In this document: piece by piece, positions 1-9,622 of the stretch | Position numbering within the stretch: position 1 is the first letter of the stretch | Layout: each line of letters starts with the position of its first letter | NCBI GenBank assembly: GCA_028554795.2 | Contig: CM068831.1 | Span: 62,751,269-62,815,268, forward strand | DNA from: Sinohyriopsis cumingii | Taxonomy: Eukaryota > Mollusca > Bivalvia > Unionida > Unionidae | Length of the DNA: 64,000 nt | Reading direction: 5' to 3' | Made by a program: the position numbers and the translations under genes | The notes under the pieces: model-generated | What the model was told of the DNA's origin: nothing | The model's input: only the letters and a program-made list of their open reading frames with translations | Databases searched by the model: none

Positions 1-400
1 GTTGTTTAATGGCAGTATATCTATGCACGGTTTTATGAGGTGCGTATTTTGACTTTGATATTGCATTGAGCACATTAAGTAGTACATCACGGCCACATAT
101 TGGCGGGTCTGTCATTGTATGTGTTGGTAATGTTGAATACCAAACTGGAATACTATGTGTATTAACGTATTTTAAAAATTCTTCTGGTGGCGCTAATCCG
201 TATGAATCAAAATAAACAATTCCACGTGGATCAATTGCATATGCAACCCAATTATTTCCTGCACCGGAATGCCCATCGAGATTGATAATACCTGTTTCGG
301 GGTTATTCGGATGGCTTGGTAATTGATCCCGCTTAAAAACACCTCTAAAGTTTTTAATATTTAATTTTCTAGCAGCATCGAGTAAATCAAAGTTTGACAT
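1..400 (-). CDS. adenain-like cysteine protease (element A), C-terminus outside window
   Basis: An open frame starts with ATG at 400 and runs 133 codons to the window edge without a stop. It contains NNWVAYAID, then YFDSYGLAPPEEF and, further on, PPICGRD, the spacing expected of adenovirus-type proteases (His-Trp box, acidic residue in YFDS(F/Y)G, catalytic Cys). Such proteases mature capsid precursors. The residue before Trp, normally the catalytic His, is Asn here, so this copy may be inactive although unbroken; the copy in element B (11487-11892) keeps His but has a stop in place of Trp. The start lies 15 bp downstream of the stop of the hydrophobic core gene at 415-837. Confidence 0.75.
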   Translation of the reverse strand, partial: MSNFDLLDAARKLNIKNFRGVFKRDQLPSHPNNPETGIINLDGHSGAGNNWVAYAIDPRGIVYFDSYGLAPPEEFLKYVNTHSIPVWYSTLPTHTMTDPPICGRDVLLNVLNAISKSKYAPHKTVHRYTAIKQ

Positions 401-414
401 CGGGAAATCATACT

Positions 415-837
415 CTAGTATGGTCGGTATCCTGGAAGTCTCAGACCGTTGCTCTTTTTTTTAATTCCATGCCCGGTTACTTTCTTTAGTGCCATTCGAG
501 ATGCAGTTCCAATAGCGCCAAGTGCGGCTGATTTTGCGACTGCAGGTACTGCTGCGGCAATCAATGCTGGTATTGTTGAAAGGAGAGGAAATACACCACC
601 AAATTTAGACATGTCTTTGATCGGACTCGCGGAAAGATCGAATTTAATTCCTGTGCCAGATTGTCGAGCTTTATCGAATCGTTTTAACTGGTGCGAAGAT
701 AAAGATATTCTGTTTGGACCGCCTAGGATTTTATTTTGTTTTAATATTAATTTTGTTCCGGTATTTTTTTTAACGATGATATTATTTTTTTTCATCTGAC
801 TCTGAGTCAAGGTTACATTAGCGTGTATGTAGTGCAT
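415..837 (-). CDS. hydrophobic capsid/core-associated protein with GLRLPG tail (element A)
   Basis: Intact 140-codon ORF. The N-terminus is polar and basic with the pattern VTLTQSQ...KKN and ISLSSHQLKRFDKA; a hydrophobic segment rich in Ala (about residues 85-112, PALIAAAVPAVAK) follows, then GHGIKKK and a C-terminal GLRLPGYRPY. This architecture (two short basic repeats, a glycine/alanine-rich hydrophobic stretch, a short C-terminal tag) is recurrent next to the protease in invertebrate adintovirus-like elements, where it is compared with adenovirus core proteins. That comparison is family knowledge; the function is inferred. It is one of the few unbroken genes of element A. In element B the C-terminal tag is amplified into tandem repeats. 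Confidence 0.65.
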   Translation of the reverse strand: MHYIHANVTLTQSQMKKNNIIVKKNTGTKLILKQNKILGGPNRISLSSHQLKRFDKARQSGTGIKFDLSASPIKDMSKFGGVFPLLSTIPALIAAAVPAVAKSAALGAIGTASRMALKKVTGHGIKKKSNGLRLPGYRPY

Positions 838-919
838 TATTAATCAATAAGGGATTTAATTGGTTTACATATTTAGAAAATAATTTGCATGCTTGGAAAA
901 TAATTACAAATTCAGAAAT

Positions 920-2283
920 TTACAAATTTTCCACTGGAGCGTCAGTGATTCGCATTCTTCCAGATATACTTTCGAGCAACATTGTTTAATCACTAAGAAT
1001 AACTGCAACTGCTCGGTAATTAGCAATAGCACCTATGTTTACACGAGCTCGCAGATGACTCTCAACGACGGATTGCTTGGTTAAATCTAAATGCTCGAGT
1101 GAGAAATAATAGACTGGATATAATGTTGTAAAGTCCAGTTGTGATATTTGTAATCCACTATCTATATTTTGATCACGTCCCATGAAAGTTAATAAGCGAT
1201 GATATACACGTGCCACACTATTATTGTCAAAATTCAATAATATATCTTCGGCAGGTTCTTGATGTAAGGAAACCTCGGTAACACCTAATTTATCGAATAT
1301 CATATGACTATGCACTTGTGAATTTAATCGATTTGTGTTTTGAAAAACAATAAATATATGTCGTGGCGCAGAGACGCCTTGCTGTGATGCTATATGCCAT
1401 GTAAATAAACCATTAACGGCACTTTGAACACTAACTGTGGTCACTGTCAACCATGATAACAAAGGTCTTCCGCCTTGATCCATGAAAGTAAGTAGACGCG
1501 ATTCATCGGCAATGGTTTGAGTTAACACTGGCATCCACAGGGAGAGTTTTCTTAATGATATTTTACCTGCATCACCTGCAGGGCCCCAGATCGCAACGTC
1601 GTCGGTGGCTTTTTGCACAAGAACAACTTATATTTAGCTCCAAAAATAACCTTTCTAACATTTCTACAGAATCCAAAGATATGAGATAGTGGAGTCCGGG
1701 ATGAAAACCCTCTGGTGTCACCGCGTAACATCGATCTTCGAGTTGCATATCCTGGATTAAATTTTGCATTAGCTCCGTGAAACACTGGTCATACGTCGGC
1801 ATCAGCATTATTGGCAAAATTTCTTGGTCGTCTTATGCTATATTGAATGTTATTTGGATGGTCAGAAGTGTCCTTGGCAAACATCATTGATGGACCAGCT
1901 GACCTTGTGTAATCATCCGAGTACCTAGCTATGCCTATTACTGCCGTTGTAATATCAACGCCTTTCTGAACTGATTCAATGTTTTTTCAATCAATCATAT
2001 ATGTAGCACTGTCAAATAATGCCATAATACCGTTATTAACAAAATTAACTCCGTGGTCAGCTGCATAATTCGTATCGTCTGTTTTTATAAGATTACCTTC
2101 CACTTCGATAAATGCCTCGGAGGGCAGAAAATACCTACTTGTATCTTGCACTTGCAGTTCGATTCGTCCGCGCTGATTTGGTTGTCTTGAATCATATGAA
2201 TAGAATTGATAATCCCCTACCGATTCAACTTTAAGAACTGGTGCGTCGTTGTCAAAAGCTGTATCGGATATCCTTTTAAACAT
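920..2283 (-). pseudogene. major capsid protein, double-jelly-roll type (element A)
   Basis: Reading starts at the ATG of MFKRISDTAFD (2283). The same frame continues through FVNNGIMALFDSATYMID, then through an in-frame TGA, EYTR-like SDDYTRSAGPSMMFAKD, a second stop, and GFCRNVRKVIFGAKYKLF. A frameshift near 1600 leads to LSLWMPVLTQ, QEPAEDILLNF and AVAVILSD; another in-frame stop precedes the final RITDAPVENL. Total length about 455 codons, equal to the copy in element B (12440-13808). The VNNGI...LF and FGAKY blocks characterise a capsid-like family found repeatedly in invertebrate genomes as uncharacterised proteins; I infer it is the double-jelly-roll major capsid protein because of its position and size. 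Not functional as it stands. Confidence 0.7.
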
Positions 2284-2297
2284 TATTAATATAATTA

Positions 2298-2736
2298 TCA
2301 TTTAACATAAAGACCACTTTCTGATATTAAACTTAATGTTATTGCTTCATTGGCTAAATCTTTTAATCTTTGATTTGCGGATTGATTTATTATTTTACTG
2401 ATATTTGCAGACATAACCTCGGTGCTAGGTAATGTTACTGATTGTTGTGCTTTAGGTGAACATCCTTGAGGTTTACGTATTAATCGTGCTAATCTTTCTT
2501 TGATCGATGAAAATGCTTTCGAATCAAGATTACCAATCGCGGAAGAAGCTTTTTCACGAATAACGTCGATGGATTTCATTCCTAATTGTGTTGCGATTGG
2601 TATTGCTTTTGGAGCTATTCTGGTAAATAAACCTCGAATGACATCGCCAAGTCCATCTCCATAAATTGCTCCATAAACAGGTGTTCTTGCATTTACTGCT
2701 CTAATCATGGTTGGTCCATGTTGAGAATTAAGTATG

Positions 2737-2741
<5 letters not shown>
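2298..2741 (-). CDS. basic core protein, pVI/pX-like (element A)
   Basis: Uninterrupted ORF from ATG at 2741 (aligned with the start of the element B copy) to a stop at 2298, 15 bp before the capsid gene. Key segments are YGDGLGDVIRGLFTRIAPKA near the N-terminus, a helical basic middle (IDVIREKASSAIG) and a conserved PSTEVMSANISKIINQSA near the C-terminus. The GxGxVxRGLF pattern is typical of small virion proteins encoded just upstream of the capsid gene in Polinton/adintovirus-like elements and compared with adenovirus pVI/pX. A (TA)n microsatellite lies immediately upstream of the start, in place of the usual short spacer. Confidence 0.6.

Positions 2742-2793
<52 letters not shown>
2741..2793. 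repeat. (TA)n microsatellite inside element A
   Basis: About 26 TA units between the GGKR-motif gene and the core gene. It produces meaningless Ile-Tyr repeats on both strands. Element B has no repeat at the matching position, so it expanded after the two copies separated. Confidence 0.95.
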
Positions 2794-2798
<5 letters not shown>

Positions 2799-2847
2799 GC
2801 AGTTGTTTAATCTAGCGATATTCACTGCGATATTAATCACAGTGATG

Positions 2848-3230
2848 TTAATCACTATGGTAATCATCTGCAATTTCATCAATGAGATGTCGATAAATGC
2901 TAATATCCATGATTCCGCCGGTGAATAATCTATGACAGATATCAGATATTTCATTTATTATTTCCGAGGATTTATTTCCAGTGCGTTTTCCTCCAATCAA
3001 GCTCTCTATCGTTCTACGTCAGAAATAACATTATTTGGGCAGTCGATAAGACTATTTCCTAAGCCCCTTAGAGTAGCGCCAGGCGTACCATCGTCAGGAT
3101 ATTCTTTTGTATCTAGTAAAGAACGTGATCTATCCATCAGTCTAGCTTTCCTCTCTCTAATCATTTCTTCTTCTCTTAGTTCATGTTTTTCTTTTGGTAT
3201 TCTTTTTACTTTTTTTTTTGCGCTGCTCAT
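2848..3230 (-). pseudogene. small GGKR-motif protein (element A)
   Basis: Starts at the ATG of MSSAKKKVKR (3230) and runs, with one frameshift near 3010, to a stop at 2848. The N-terminus is highly charged (REEEMIRERKARL), the middle has Gly/Pro (DDGTPGATLRGLG), and the C-terminus contains ESLIGGKRTGNKSSEIINEI and HRLFTGGIMDISIYRHLIDE. The C-terminal block matches the element B gene at 14316-14600 (LIGGKRAGNNSREIINEA). I recognise the block as recurring in related elements, but no function is known to me. Its start overlaps the end of the upstream coiled-coil gene by about 50 bp. Confidence 0.6.
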
Positions 3231-3920
3231 CAATAGAACTTTCAAGCTTCGTCAACGTTTGCTGAGTCGGATAAGATTGTTGTTCCGATAGTTCTTCCTC
3301 ACGAAGTCTTTTTACTTCTCTTTTAACAAATACAAAATCAGGATCACTCTCTCTATCTTGCGGTTTTCCTAAACTTATGCGATATACCCATTCAGTAAAA
3401 TATTTTCCTTTGGTTTCTTAAAACCAGGTTTTAAGATATTATTCACACTAGGAAAGCTAAAGAATATCATTCTAGGCAAATCTGCAAGTTTAGTATTTTT
3501 AATTTCGTCGATGAAATTTTCATCAAATCTTTGAATTATATTACTATTTTCTTCCAAAACAAATTCTTCAGATGCAATTTTAAGTTTACTTATAGCTTCT
3601 TCTGGTTCTTCACTGGGTGATGGAGGTTGCACGGCAGTTATTTCTGCCGGGAGATCTCGTAAAATCTTCTTCGTTTGTTTAGTTCGTTTTGCTATCTTTT
3701 CAGTTTGTTTAGCAGTTTGTTCTAACGGAATAAGTAAACTCTCGGTAACTTTTATGACAGGTTTAAATAATCGTTCTGTGCCTTCTGCAAATTCAACTTG
3801 TTCCTGTTGACGTTCTTGTAATTTTTGTCTCACTGAATCTCGCACGGGAATAAATTTCTTTATTGATCCTAGTCTTTCTCGAGCTAACCTAGCGGTATAA
3901 GATTCATTGACCGGTGGCAT
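3181..3920 (-). pseudogene. coiled-coil protein, first gene of element A
   Basis: ATG at 3920 opens a frame beginning MPPVNESYTARLARERL, followed by IKKFIPVRDSVRQKLQER, EGTERLFKPVIKVTE and EKIAKRTKQTKKILRDLP, a strongly helical basic region that matches the element B copy (14705-15661) nearly residue for residue. A frameshift near 3400 separates the first ~170 codons from a continuation containing YFTEWVYRISLGKPQDRE, which ends at a TGA overlapping the next gene. Function unknown; the position next to the terminus and the heptad-like pattern suggest a structural or scaffolding role, which is inference only. Confidence 0.6.
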
Positions 3921-3992
3921 TTATTAATATTATTATGATTTAATTATGCTGCTTGCAGTTGACATCGATAAAATATTCACATAAATGCACAT

Positions 3993-4236
3993 AGCAGCAG
4001 AGGGACTTAACAGTGACAGTACCAGCATGGTAATATTTATCATAGATTTAACGTCGAAATATATTCGCTGAATAAACATTCGAACAGGGCTGATTTCGTC
4101 TTTCTGTACAGGCCTGTTAAGTTTATAACCTAGTTTCTAACCTAGCTAGGGGAAATCGATTTTAAAGTCGGAAATAAACCTTCGAACAGGGCTGATTTCG
4201 TCTTTCTGCACAGGTCTGTTAAGTCCCTCTGCTGCT
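3993..4236. repeat. right terminus of element A with nested inverted ends
   Basis: The terminal 21 bp (AGCAGCAGAGGGACTTAACAG read inward from 4236 on the minus strand) recur in inverted orientation at 3993-4013, so 3993-4236 is itself bounded by perfect 21-bp inverted arms. Inside, a ~45-bp segment starting CGAACAGGGCTGATTTCG is present twice (from about 4080 and from about 4172). Element B has a comparable arrangement at its right end. No coding capacity. Confidence 0.75.
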
Positions 4237-4810
4237 CGCTGTGTGCAGAATAGGCCGACATATCCCGAGTCATGAAAACATGGGGGCGTATCCCCTGTGT
4301 CCAAAATTAATATTATTTTGAACAGAATATTCAAGTGACAATTGCCTCTTTTCAAATGGCAAGCATTGCTGTATTTTATTTTCGTCAATCGGTCGAATTC
4401 GGTATGCGTGTTTGCTTCAGTATTGGAGACGGAAACCTTAAGTGTGCAGAAATGCTCGACAACATCGTATATATTAAAAACCAATACGAGTCCTTGTATC
4501 AATACGGATTTGGGGACTGGTTTAAGGAATTACAAGAAGACAAGTTGATTTTACGGAAAATTCAGTCCATGTTTATACAACAATATGCAATTTTGAAGGT
4601 CTTTAATCAAAATGTAAATCAATCCTTTTGAAAATGTTTTTTAAATGATGGATTTTTAACTAGAGATTAGGTTGTTTGAAAAATCTTGTTTGGACTTTTC
4701 TTGGCAAAGATAAATTCAGGAGTAAACACTTTTCGTTACAAGACAAGATTATAATTCTTTGCGTTCATTGTATTTTTATACTGTAATAGGAAAGATTTAC
4801 TTTGTATAAG

Positions 4811-4813
<3 letters not shown>
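4237..4813 (+). mobile_element. dispersed repeat, retrotransposon 3' end-like, host of element A
   Basis: This ~577-bp block is repeated in inverted orientation at 41537-42112 with only scattered differences. It includes a short plus-strand coding-like stretch (YIKNQYESLYQYGFGDWFKE, ending NQNVNQSF and a stop at 4631), about 180 bp of AT-rich trailer and a (TA)n tail. A tail microsatellite at the same point in both copies suggests a non-LTR retrotransposon 3' end. The coding stretch is not one I can place in a clade. Confidence 0.65.

Positions 4814-4814
<1 letters not shown>

Positions 4815-4890
<76 letters not shown>
4815..4890. repeat. (TA)n microsatellite shared by two retroelement tails
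   Basis: About 38 TA units form both the 3' tail of the repeat at 4237-4813 and, on the other strand, the tail of the SINE at 4891-4980. Confidence 0.95.
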
Positions 4891-4893
<3 letters not shown>

Positions 4894-4980
4894 AAGTCTT
4901 TAGTATGACAAGGCCGGGGATAGAACGCACAACCTTCCGCTTCCGAGGCGGACTCTCTAACCACTAGGCCACCGGAGCTG
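4891..4980 (-). mobile_element. short tRNA-derived SINE with (TA)n tail
   Basis: On the minus strand the sequence begins GCTCCGGTGGCCTAGTGG (A-box-like) and has GTGCGTTCTATCCC (B-box-like, diverged) 50 bp on, then CATACTAAAGACTTACA and the TA tail. The tRNA-related head resembles that of the SINE at 38.5 kb (GGTGGCCTAAGTGATTAGAG...GGTTCGAACCCC...GTCATACCAAAGACTTA), but the central domain of that family is missing, so this is a head-only SINE or a short subfamily. It is not a tRNA gene. Confidence 0.75.
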
Positions 4981-6054
4981 TAATTTTTCAAGTAAATAAC
5001 ATTATATAAAAAACTAAGACACGATAATAAAACCAGGATGACGGTCAACGATTCATTTATAGGATATTCTAAGCTGTCAAAAAGATAAGGTCTATTACTG
5101 AAATCAGAATAATGAACGTTTTCCATGGGGGAATACCAATGTCATAGACTCTGATTAAGATAACCATTAATAATGATCCTAATGTTTAATCGATACTCAC
5201 ATAGAAATAATAACTTTGCATTATGTTGTTGACAAAATCAATGTTGCTTGTCAGTTACATCATTAACTTAATTTGGACTAAGGTCAATTATAAAATGTAT
5301 TTATACATAACATATAACCATTAAGAAAAGGCAACAAATACTACAAATAAAATATACATAAGAATATGTTTATTTATTAGCAGGAAGTACAGAGTGTACC
5401 TTTTTACCTACATGTCTGGAGCAGCCTGTTGGCATGTAACATTATCTTCTGCATCCATGACCTAAAAGTTGCCAAATATATGCAGTCTTATAGGGGCAGA
5501 TGACACTTCATAGGGCCTCCCAGGATTCTGTTTGGTTATGGGCTTGGGTGATTTTGGGGTTGTGGCATTATTGAATGTTTTCTGTGGGGCGATTCTGCTT
5601 TTTCATTGGTCTATGATGAGGGGTACTTGAATGTGTTGCTGTATCACGTTGATTTGTTTGGGTTTCTGCATCCTTGTTATATTCTGACTGGGCTTTACTA
5701 TGGTTGAGATGGTTGGACCATACAGAGAGGTTTTAGATTCTGCCATCCTTCCTACCTCTGGAATGGGGATATTTGAGTCATATTTCACCCTTTCATTCTC
5801 CTATTTCCAGGTTTTGCTGTCCTTCGAGTTAGCGTGATGGTCTTTTTCCATAGTTGATGTAGTGTTGGGTTGTGTTACAGTCAGATTTGCCACACCCATG
5901 GTGTTTGGAGTATGTCTTGTGGTGACCATACTTCTGGTATACGAATCACAGAGGTGCGTTTTATATATATATATATATATCCCAAGGTCACCTTCAGATC
6001 AAACATTTCTAGTTATCAGATAATCTAGGGATAAAAAATATAAACTATAGAAAA

Positions 6055-6090
<36 letters not shown>

Positions 6091-6199
6091 CACACTTGCA
6101 TATGGCATACAATCTAGGTGACATGGACTTTATGATATTACAGTATTTTGTTCCGTTTACCATCAAGTCAGATACAAGTTGCATGTTCATTATTGCGGT
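4981..6199. other. spacer with a decayed unrecognised ORF and microsatellites
   Basis: Mostly AT-rich sequence without a clear gene. On the minus strand from about 5920 to 5430 one frame is nearly open (pieces such as NIPIPEVGRMAESKTSLYG and NPGRPYEVSSAPIRLHIFG, with several stops); it could be a retroelement ORF or a processed pseudogene, and I do not recognise it. (TA)n lies at 5963-5980 and (CA)n at 6061-6089. Confidence 0.4.
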
Positions 6200-7399
6200 C
6201 CATTTTTGAAGAAATTGGTCATATTTTATTTACCTTAGCAGTGTATTTTTAAATGTTCTTATGCATTGCAACTATTTGCCTAAAAGCAAAAATAGAAGGA
6301 TTTTTCATATTGAATCTGCAAGTATGCATATAATATTTTGCCGAAATAAGCAGGAAATTACACAAACTGTCCAGTTGTTCACGTCTTAAGAATGTTTCAT
6401 TTTTGGACAAATGTACAATATTTGGGCAAAAAGGTGTAAAACTTCAATAAAACGGAAACCAAAACTGTGAAGTAATATTGCAATCATAAAAGAGATGCTC
6501 AATACATTCATTTTCACTCTTACAGAAAGTACGTTTGTTGTCATCTAATATGTTAATTCTTTTTAGAAAGTCATTAGTAGCGATTATTCTATGGATTAAT
6601 TTAAAGTTAAAAAAGATCAACTTGGTGCCCTTGGTACAGCATTTCGCCCGGCTATAAATCTCAGACCATTCCTCTCTCTTTATATTTTTATTATATACTT
6701 GCTTACAAGTTTCTTGCTTAGCAGTGTGTTGCATTTTAGCTTTTTTTAAAAAAAAAAGATCTTTGTAAACAAACTTGAGTGGATTTTGATTTTGCAAGTT
6801 CATTATTTTATCCTCCTGATTATCAAACTTATTATGTATTAAATGGTTTTGTATGGCGTCTTTGCATGCTTTTGGAATTTTGGATATTAATGAGAAGTAT
6901 TTTAAGAAATCATCGCTTCTAGTTTTTTGTTTCATTATTTGAAAAGATATTAAATTACCGTCATCATCTACTAGATCATTCAGAATTTCAAAACCGGCTT
7001 CTGTCCAGGATTTGTATTGATAGAAGTTTAAAATACTCATGGATAGATACTCGTTAGGACTTTGCGGTTCCTCTTTCCAATTAGATACTGCCAAAATTAC
7101 ATTTCTCCAAAAACTGTTTTTCATGAACGTACTAAATTCTTCTAATTTCCTTCTCCCTAAATTCAAATATCCTTTTTATTTCTGAGTATAGTTGTATTGA
7201 CTAAGTTCTGCCACGTTTTCTTTTCCTTTTCCAGCAATCTTTTTACCAATCTTGTCTTAATATACCTAATGAATGAAAACATGTATATGATATTTAGTCC
7301 TCCCTCGTTTTCTGGGGAAACTAATATATCACGTTTATTCTCTCTACTTTTCCACCCCGTACAAACTTAAAATAATGTGCAATTTAGTTCTGGTTTGGA
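6200..7399 (-). mobile_element. LINE ORF2, C-terminal part (L1/Tx1-like), left of element B
   Basis: The minus strand encodes a decayed LINE reverse-transcriptase C-terminus: beginning at 7399 with ALPNQN and a frame related to the post-RT region (FKFVRGGKVERINVI), then a 240-codon open stretch (7166-6444) ending in a Cys/His pattern FCKSENECIEHLFYDC, the zf-RVT type found at the end of L1-clade proteins. The same frame continues with three stops through LISAKYYMHTCRF to about 6200. It is the continuation of the fragment at 16006-16239; element B was inserted between HLFSAL and PNQN. Confidence 0.75.
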
Positions 7400-7404
7400 A
7401 GTGC
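7400..7404. repeat. left target-site duplication of element B
   Basis: AGTGC directly precedes the left terminus and recurs directly after the right terminus at 16001-16005. Removing the element plus one copy restores LINE reading across the point (HLFSALPNQ). Five bp is near the 6 bp usual for Polinton-type integrases; the sixth base differs (A against T). Confidence 0.8.
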
Positions 7405-7499
7405 AGAAGCAGAGAGGGCGAACAGCCTCTAATTGACTCACTCTCTATTCGCAAAAGTAAGCCTTCCTGAAATTTGGAAAAGAAAGGTTCTCAATGATA
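7405..7499 (+). repeat. left terminal inverted repeat of element B
   Basis: Reads AGAAGCAGAGAGGGCGAACA at the tip and continues through CTCTAATTGACTCACTCTCT and AAATTTGGAAAAGAAAGG to CAATGAT. The right end read on the minus strand from 16000 matches throughout, with about a dozen differences and one 3-bp gap. Confidence 0.85.
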
Positions 7500-7572
7500 T
7501 ATGTATATATATATGCAAGTGGTTGATGGTAGTGTCTTCAACTCCTTGTCACAAATCCTGATTAAATGAAGT

Positions 7573-7722
7573 CTGCGGTCAACATTTGCAAAGTGTGAGG
7601 ATGGTCTTGGTACACAACCGTGTTTACGGTGTGGTGATTGAGTTATAGGTAAAACACAGCTGTGTGAGAATTGTGGTTGTAAACGATATAGAGAGTTAAA
7701 GCGTTATTATGATAAAAAATAA
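7573..7722 (+). pseudogene. zinc-ribbon protein remnant
   Basis: One plus-strand frame with a single internal TGA contains two Cys pairs: PCLRCGD and, 13 codons on, LCENCGCKRYRELKRYY, then a stop at 7722. The spacing CxxC...CxxCxC followed by a basic helix looks like a small zinc ribbon. No ATG is visible upstream in frame. It lies 70 bp inside the left terminal repeat, oriented like the HNH gene that follows. Function unknown; it may be a small DNA-binding protein of the element. Confidence 0.4.
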
Positions 7723-7817
7723 CAACCCTACCATTGATAAGGTTATAAGAACCCCTGAAGACTATATCGCCAGATTTGAAGACAAATTATAATTTAGACA
7801 AATAATATTATGTATAA

Positions 7818-8313
7818 ATGGAGCAAAAAGAATTTGTCAGACATCCCATCATTAAAAATTATGAAGCATCTCGTGATGGTGTAGTAAGACACTGTCAGCG
7901 AAAAAAACAGTTGATGTGGTTGATAATGCTGGTTATCTTAGATTCACCGCTTGGAAAAAGAGTTATCACAATGATAGGTTCATAGTCGATGTTTTTACGT
8001 GGAGGTCAAGGACGGATTTGTGATCGATCATATTGACGGGAAGAAATTCGATAATTCTCTTGAAAATTTACAGTCTATCACATAGAGCGAGAATTCTGCA
8101 CGGAAAAATGCTGGTTAATATCCGAAAATTGCGAAACTTATAAAATCTTAAAATACAGAGACTGGCGGAGAAATGCTATTTCAATCAATGAATGTAGCTG
8201 CCAAGTATTTTGAGATATGCATGCTTTTCGTATAACGTGTTGCAGTTGTATAAAAAAAAACAGATCGGCGTTTTCTCAGACGTATAAACAGCGGATCTCA
8301 TTTTGGTATTTAG
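7818..8313 (+). pseudogene. HNH endonuclease
   Basis: ATG at 7818 opens MEQKEFVRHPIIKNYEASRD. After frameshifts the product continues with a typical HNH core, VIDHIDGKKFDNSLENLQSI (about 8017-8076), where His-Ile-Asp-Gly and the trailing Asn are the metal/nuclease residues, and a C-terminal NVAAKYFEIC segment that resembles the DNA-binding NUMOD1-type tail of homing-like HNH proteins. At least three stops or shifts break it. HNH genes of this kind are regular members of these elements; whether they act in packaging, recombination or homing is not known. Transcribed opposite to the capsid genes. Confidence 0.7.
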
Positions 8314-9004
8314 ATACAGCAATGAAAAGATATGACTCTACCGAGGATATGTTTCGCGGTTGATAGAATTATCGTCGTTTCCTCTACTGATTAATCCACA
8401 TCCTAGTTTCATTATCTCATAGTTGTATACCCATTACACCAAATCAATCGGGCTATTACAGTTTCTCATAGATTCAAATGTAAATTATCATTCTTTCCTC
8501 GTTTAGTCTTTTTCTTGAGTTCAGAATACCTCTGGAAGAAATAGATTTTTTGTGGTAACGGTTCGACAACACACGGAAGCAAAATAAATGCGGTCTATCT
8601 AAGCAATTATCTTCAATTACTTCCCGTAGATTTTTATCAAAGACTGTCAGTACGGGTATGTGTGTAATTGATTATTGGGATAAATAATTTTTTTTTCACA
8701 GACAGTATATATGTTTTACTGAATCCGTCTGGTTTTCTGGTTTATCTATATTTTTTCTGCGATTATAATTTTAAAAAATGAAGAATGTAAGTCACATCTA
8801 TCTTTGAACTTCCAAGTATCAGTCAGCTTATATACTATATGACCCGTTTTCGTATTATGGTTTTCCCGAACCTCACCAGTTAAGCAAATCTTCCCGCCAA
8901 GTCAACACATGGTGGATACCTTTTGCGCTCTCCAGGGGTTGATTTTGGGGAGGGTATGCAAAATCTGTTGAGCGTAGAAAATGATCACGTGTCCATCTGT
9001 ACCG
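8314..9004. other. gene-poor stretch of element B
   Basis: I see no convincing gene. Short minus-strand pieces such as LTGEVRENHNTKTGHIVYKL (about 8885-8825) and KKTKRGKNDN (about 8520) read like protein but cannot be assigned; they may be leftovers of a lost replication gene. Confidence 0.35.
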
Positions 9005-9232
9005 TTGTGCTGTCCTTACTGTAAATAGTGTAAATACCTTACTGTAAATACTGTTTTTCTGTCCTTACTGTAAATAGTGTAAATACCTTACTGTAAATAC
9101 TGTGTTGTGCTGTCCTTACTGTAAATAGTGTAAATACCTTGCTGTAAATACTGTGGTGTGCCGTCCTTACTGTAAATAGTGTAAATACCTTACTGTAAAT
9201 ACTGTAAATACTATGTATTGTGCCGTCCTTAA
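9005..9232. repeat. minisatellite, ~50-bp unit x 4
   Basis: The phrase CCTTACTGTAAATAGTGTAA recurs at 9014, 9063, 9114 and 9165, each followed by a second half CTTACTGTAAATACTGT. The unit is itself two related halves. No coding. Confidence 0.9.
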
Positions 9233-9240
9233 TTAAGGTT

Positions 9241-9600
9241 TACTGTATCCTTCTGGACTCGCTAAGATGCGGTGGCACCCTAGGTGTTCACATGAGAAAA
9301 TTGTGCCGTCCTCCTTAGAATTAACATTTATGGGTTGTGTCGTCCTCCACTAAACACGACCTCTTGAGTCTGCTAGACTGTTGTTTGACAGGTTTGGGGA
9401 TCACAAAGGGGTTGTGTTTCGTGTGCCCTTGAACCTGGTAGGATGTTATATGGGCACCCGAGGAATTCACATGGGGTTGTGCCGTCTTACTGTAAAAAAA
9501 AACACCCTTCTGGACTTGCTAGGATGTTAAAATGTCACCCTAGGAGTTCACATAATGGTGTAAAATATTTTTCTTATATATATATATATATATATATAAT
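9241..9600. repeat. diverged tandem repeat, ~75-90-bp unit
   Basis: Four imperfect copies carry CTTCTGGACT(C/T)GCTA(A/G)GATG-like and CACCC(T/G)AGG-GTTCACAT phrases (near 9250, 9370, 9425 and 9505), separated by TTGTGCCGTC, then a short (TA)n ending at 9597. The array abuts the cut end of the penton-like gene. Confidence 0.75.
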
Positions 9601-9622
9601 GAAGTGCAACATCACGTCATCC

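Larger units (their letters stand above)
1..4236 (-). mobile_element. Element A: endogenous adintovirus-like element, partial
   Basis: This is the right-hand part of a virus-like element that continues beyond the left window edge. It carries, in minus-strand order, a coiled-coil protein, a GGKR-motif protein, a core protein, a double-jelly-roll-type capsid protein, a hydrophobic core protein and an adenain-like protease. The same genes lie in the same order in element B (7405-16000), with protein similarity clear but far from identity. The right end is placed at 4236, because the next base begins a dispersed repeat whose second copy at 41.5-42.1 kb is uninterrupted at this point. Family assignment rests on the combination of genes; no left terminus or target duplication can be seen. 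Confidence 0.8.

Noticed and set aside
2734..2954. Ile-Tyr-repeat ORFs over the TA tracts (also 4736-5126, 41371-41601)
   Set aside because: Translation of microsatellites; the SSGGLVVRESASEAEG-like stretch at 4.9-5.0 kb is the SINE head read as protein.
9005..9232. CRISPR-like array
   Set aside because: Units are directly adjacent with no unique spacers, in a eukaryotic element.
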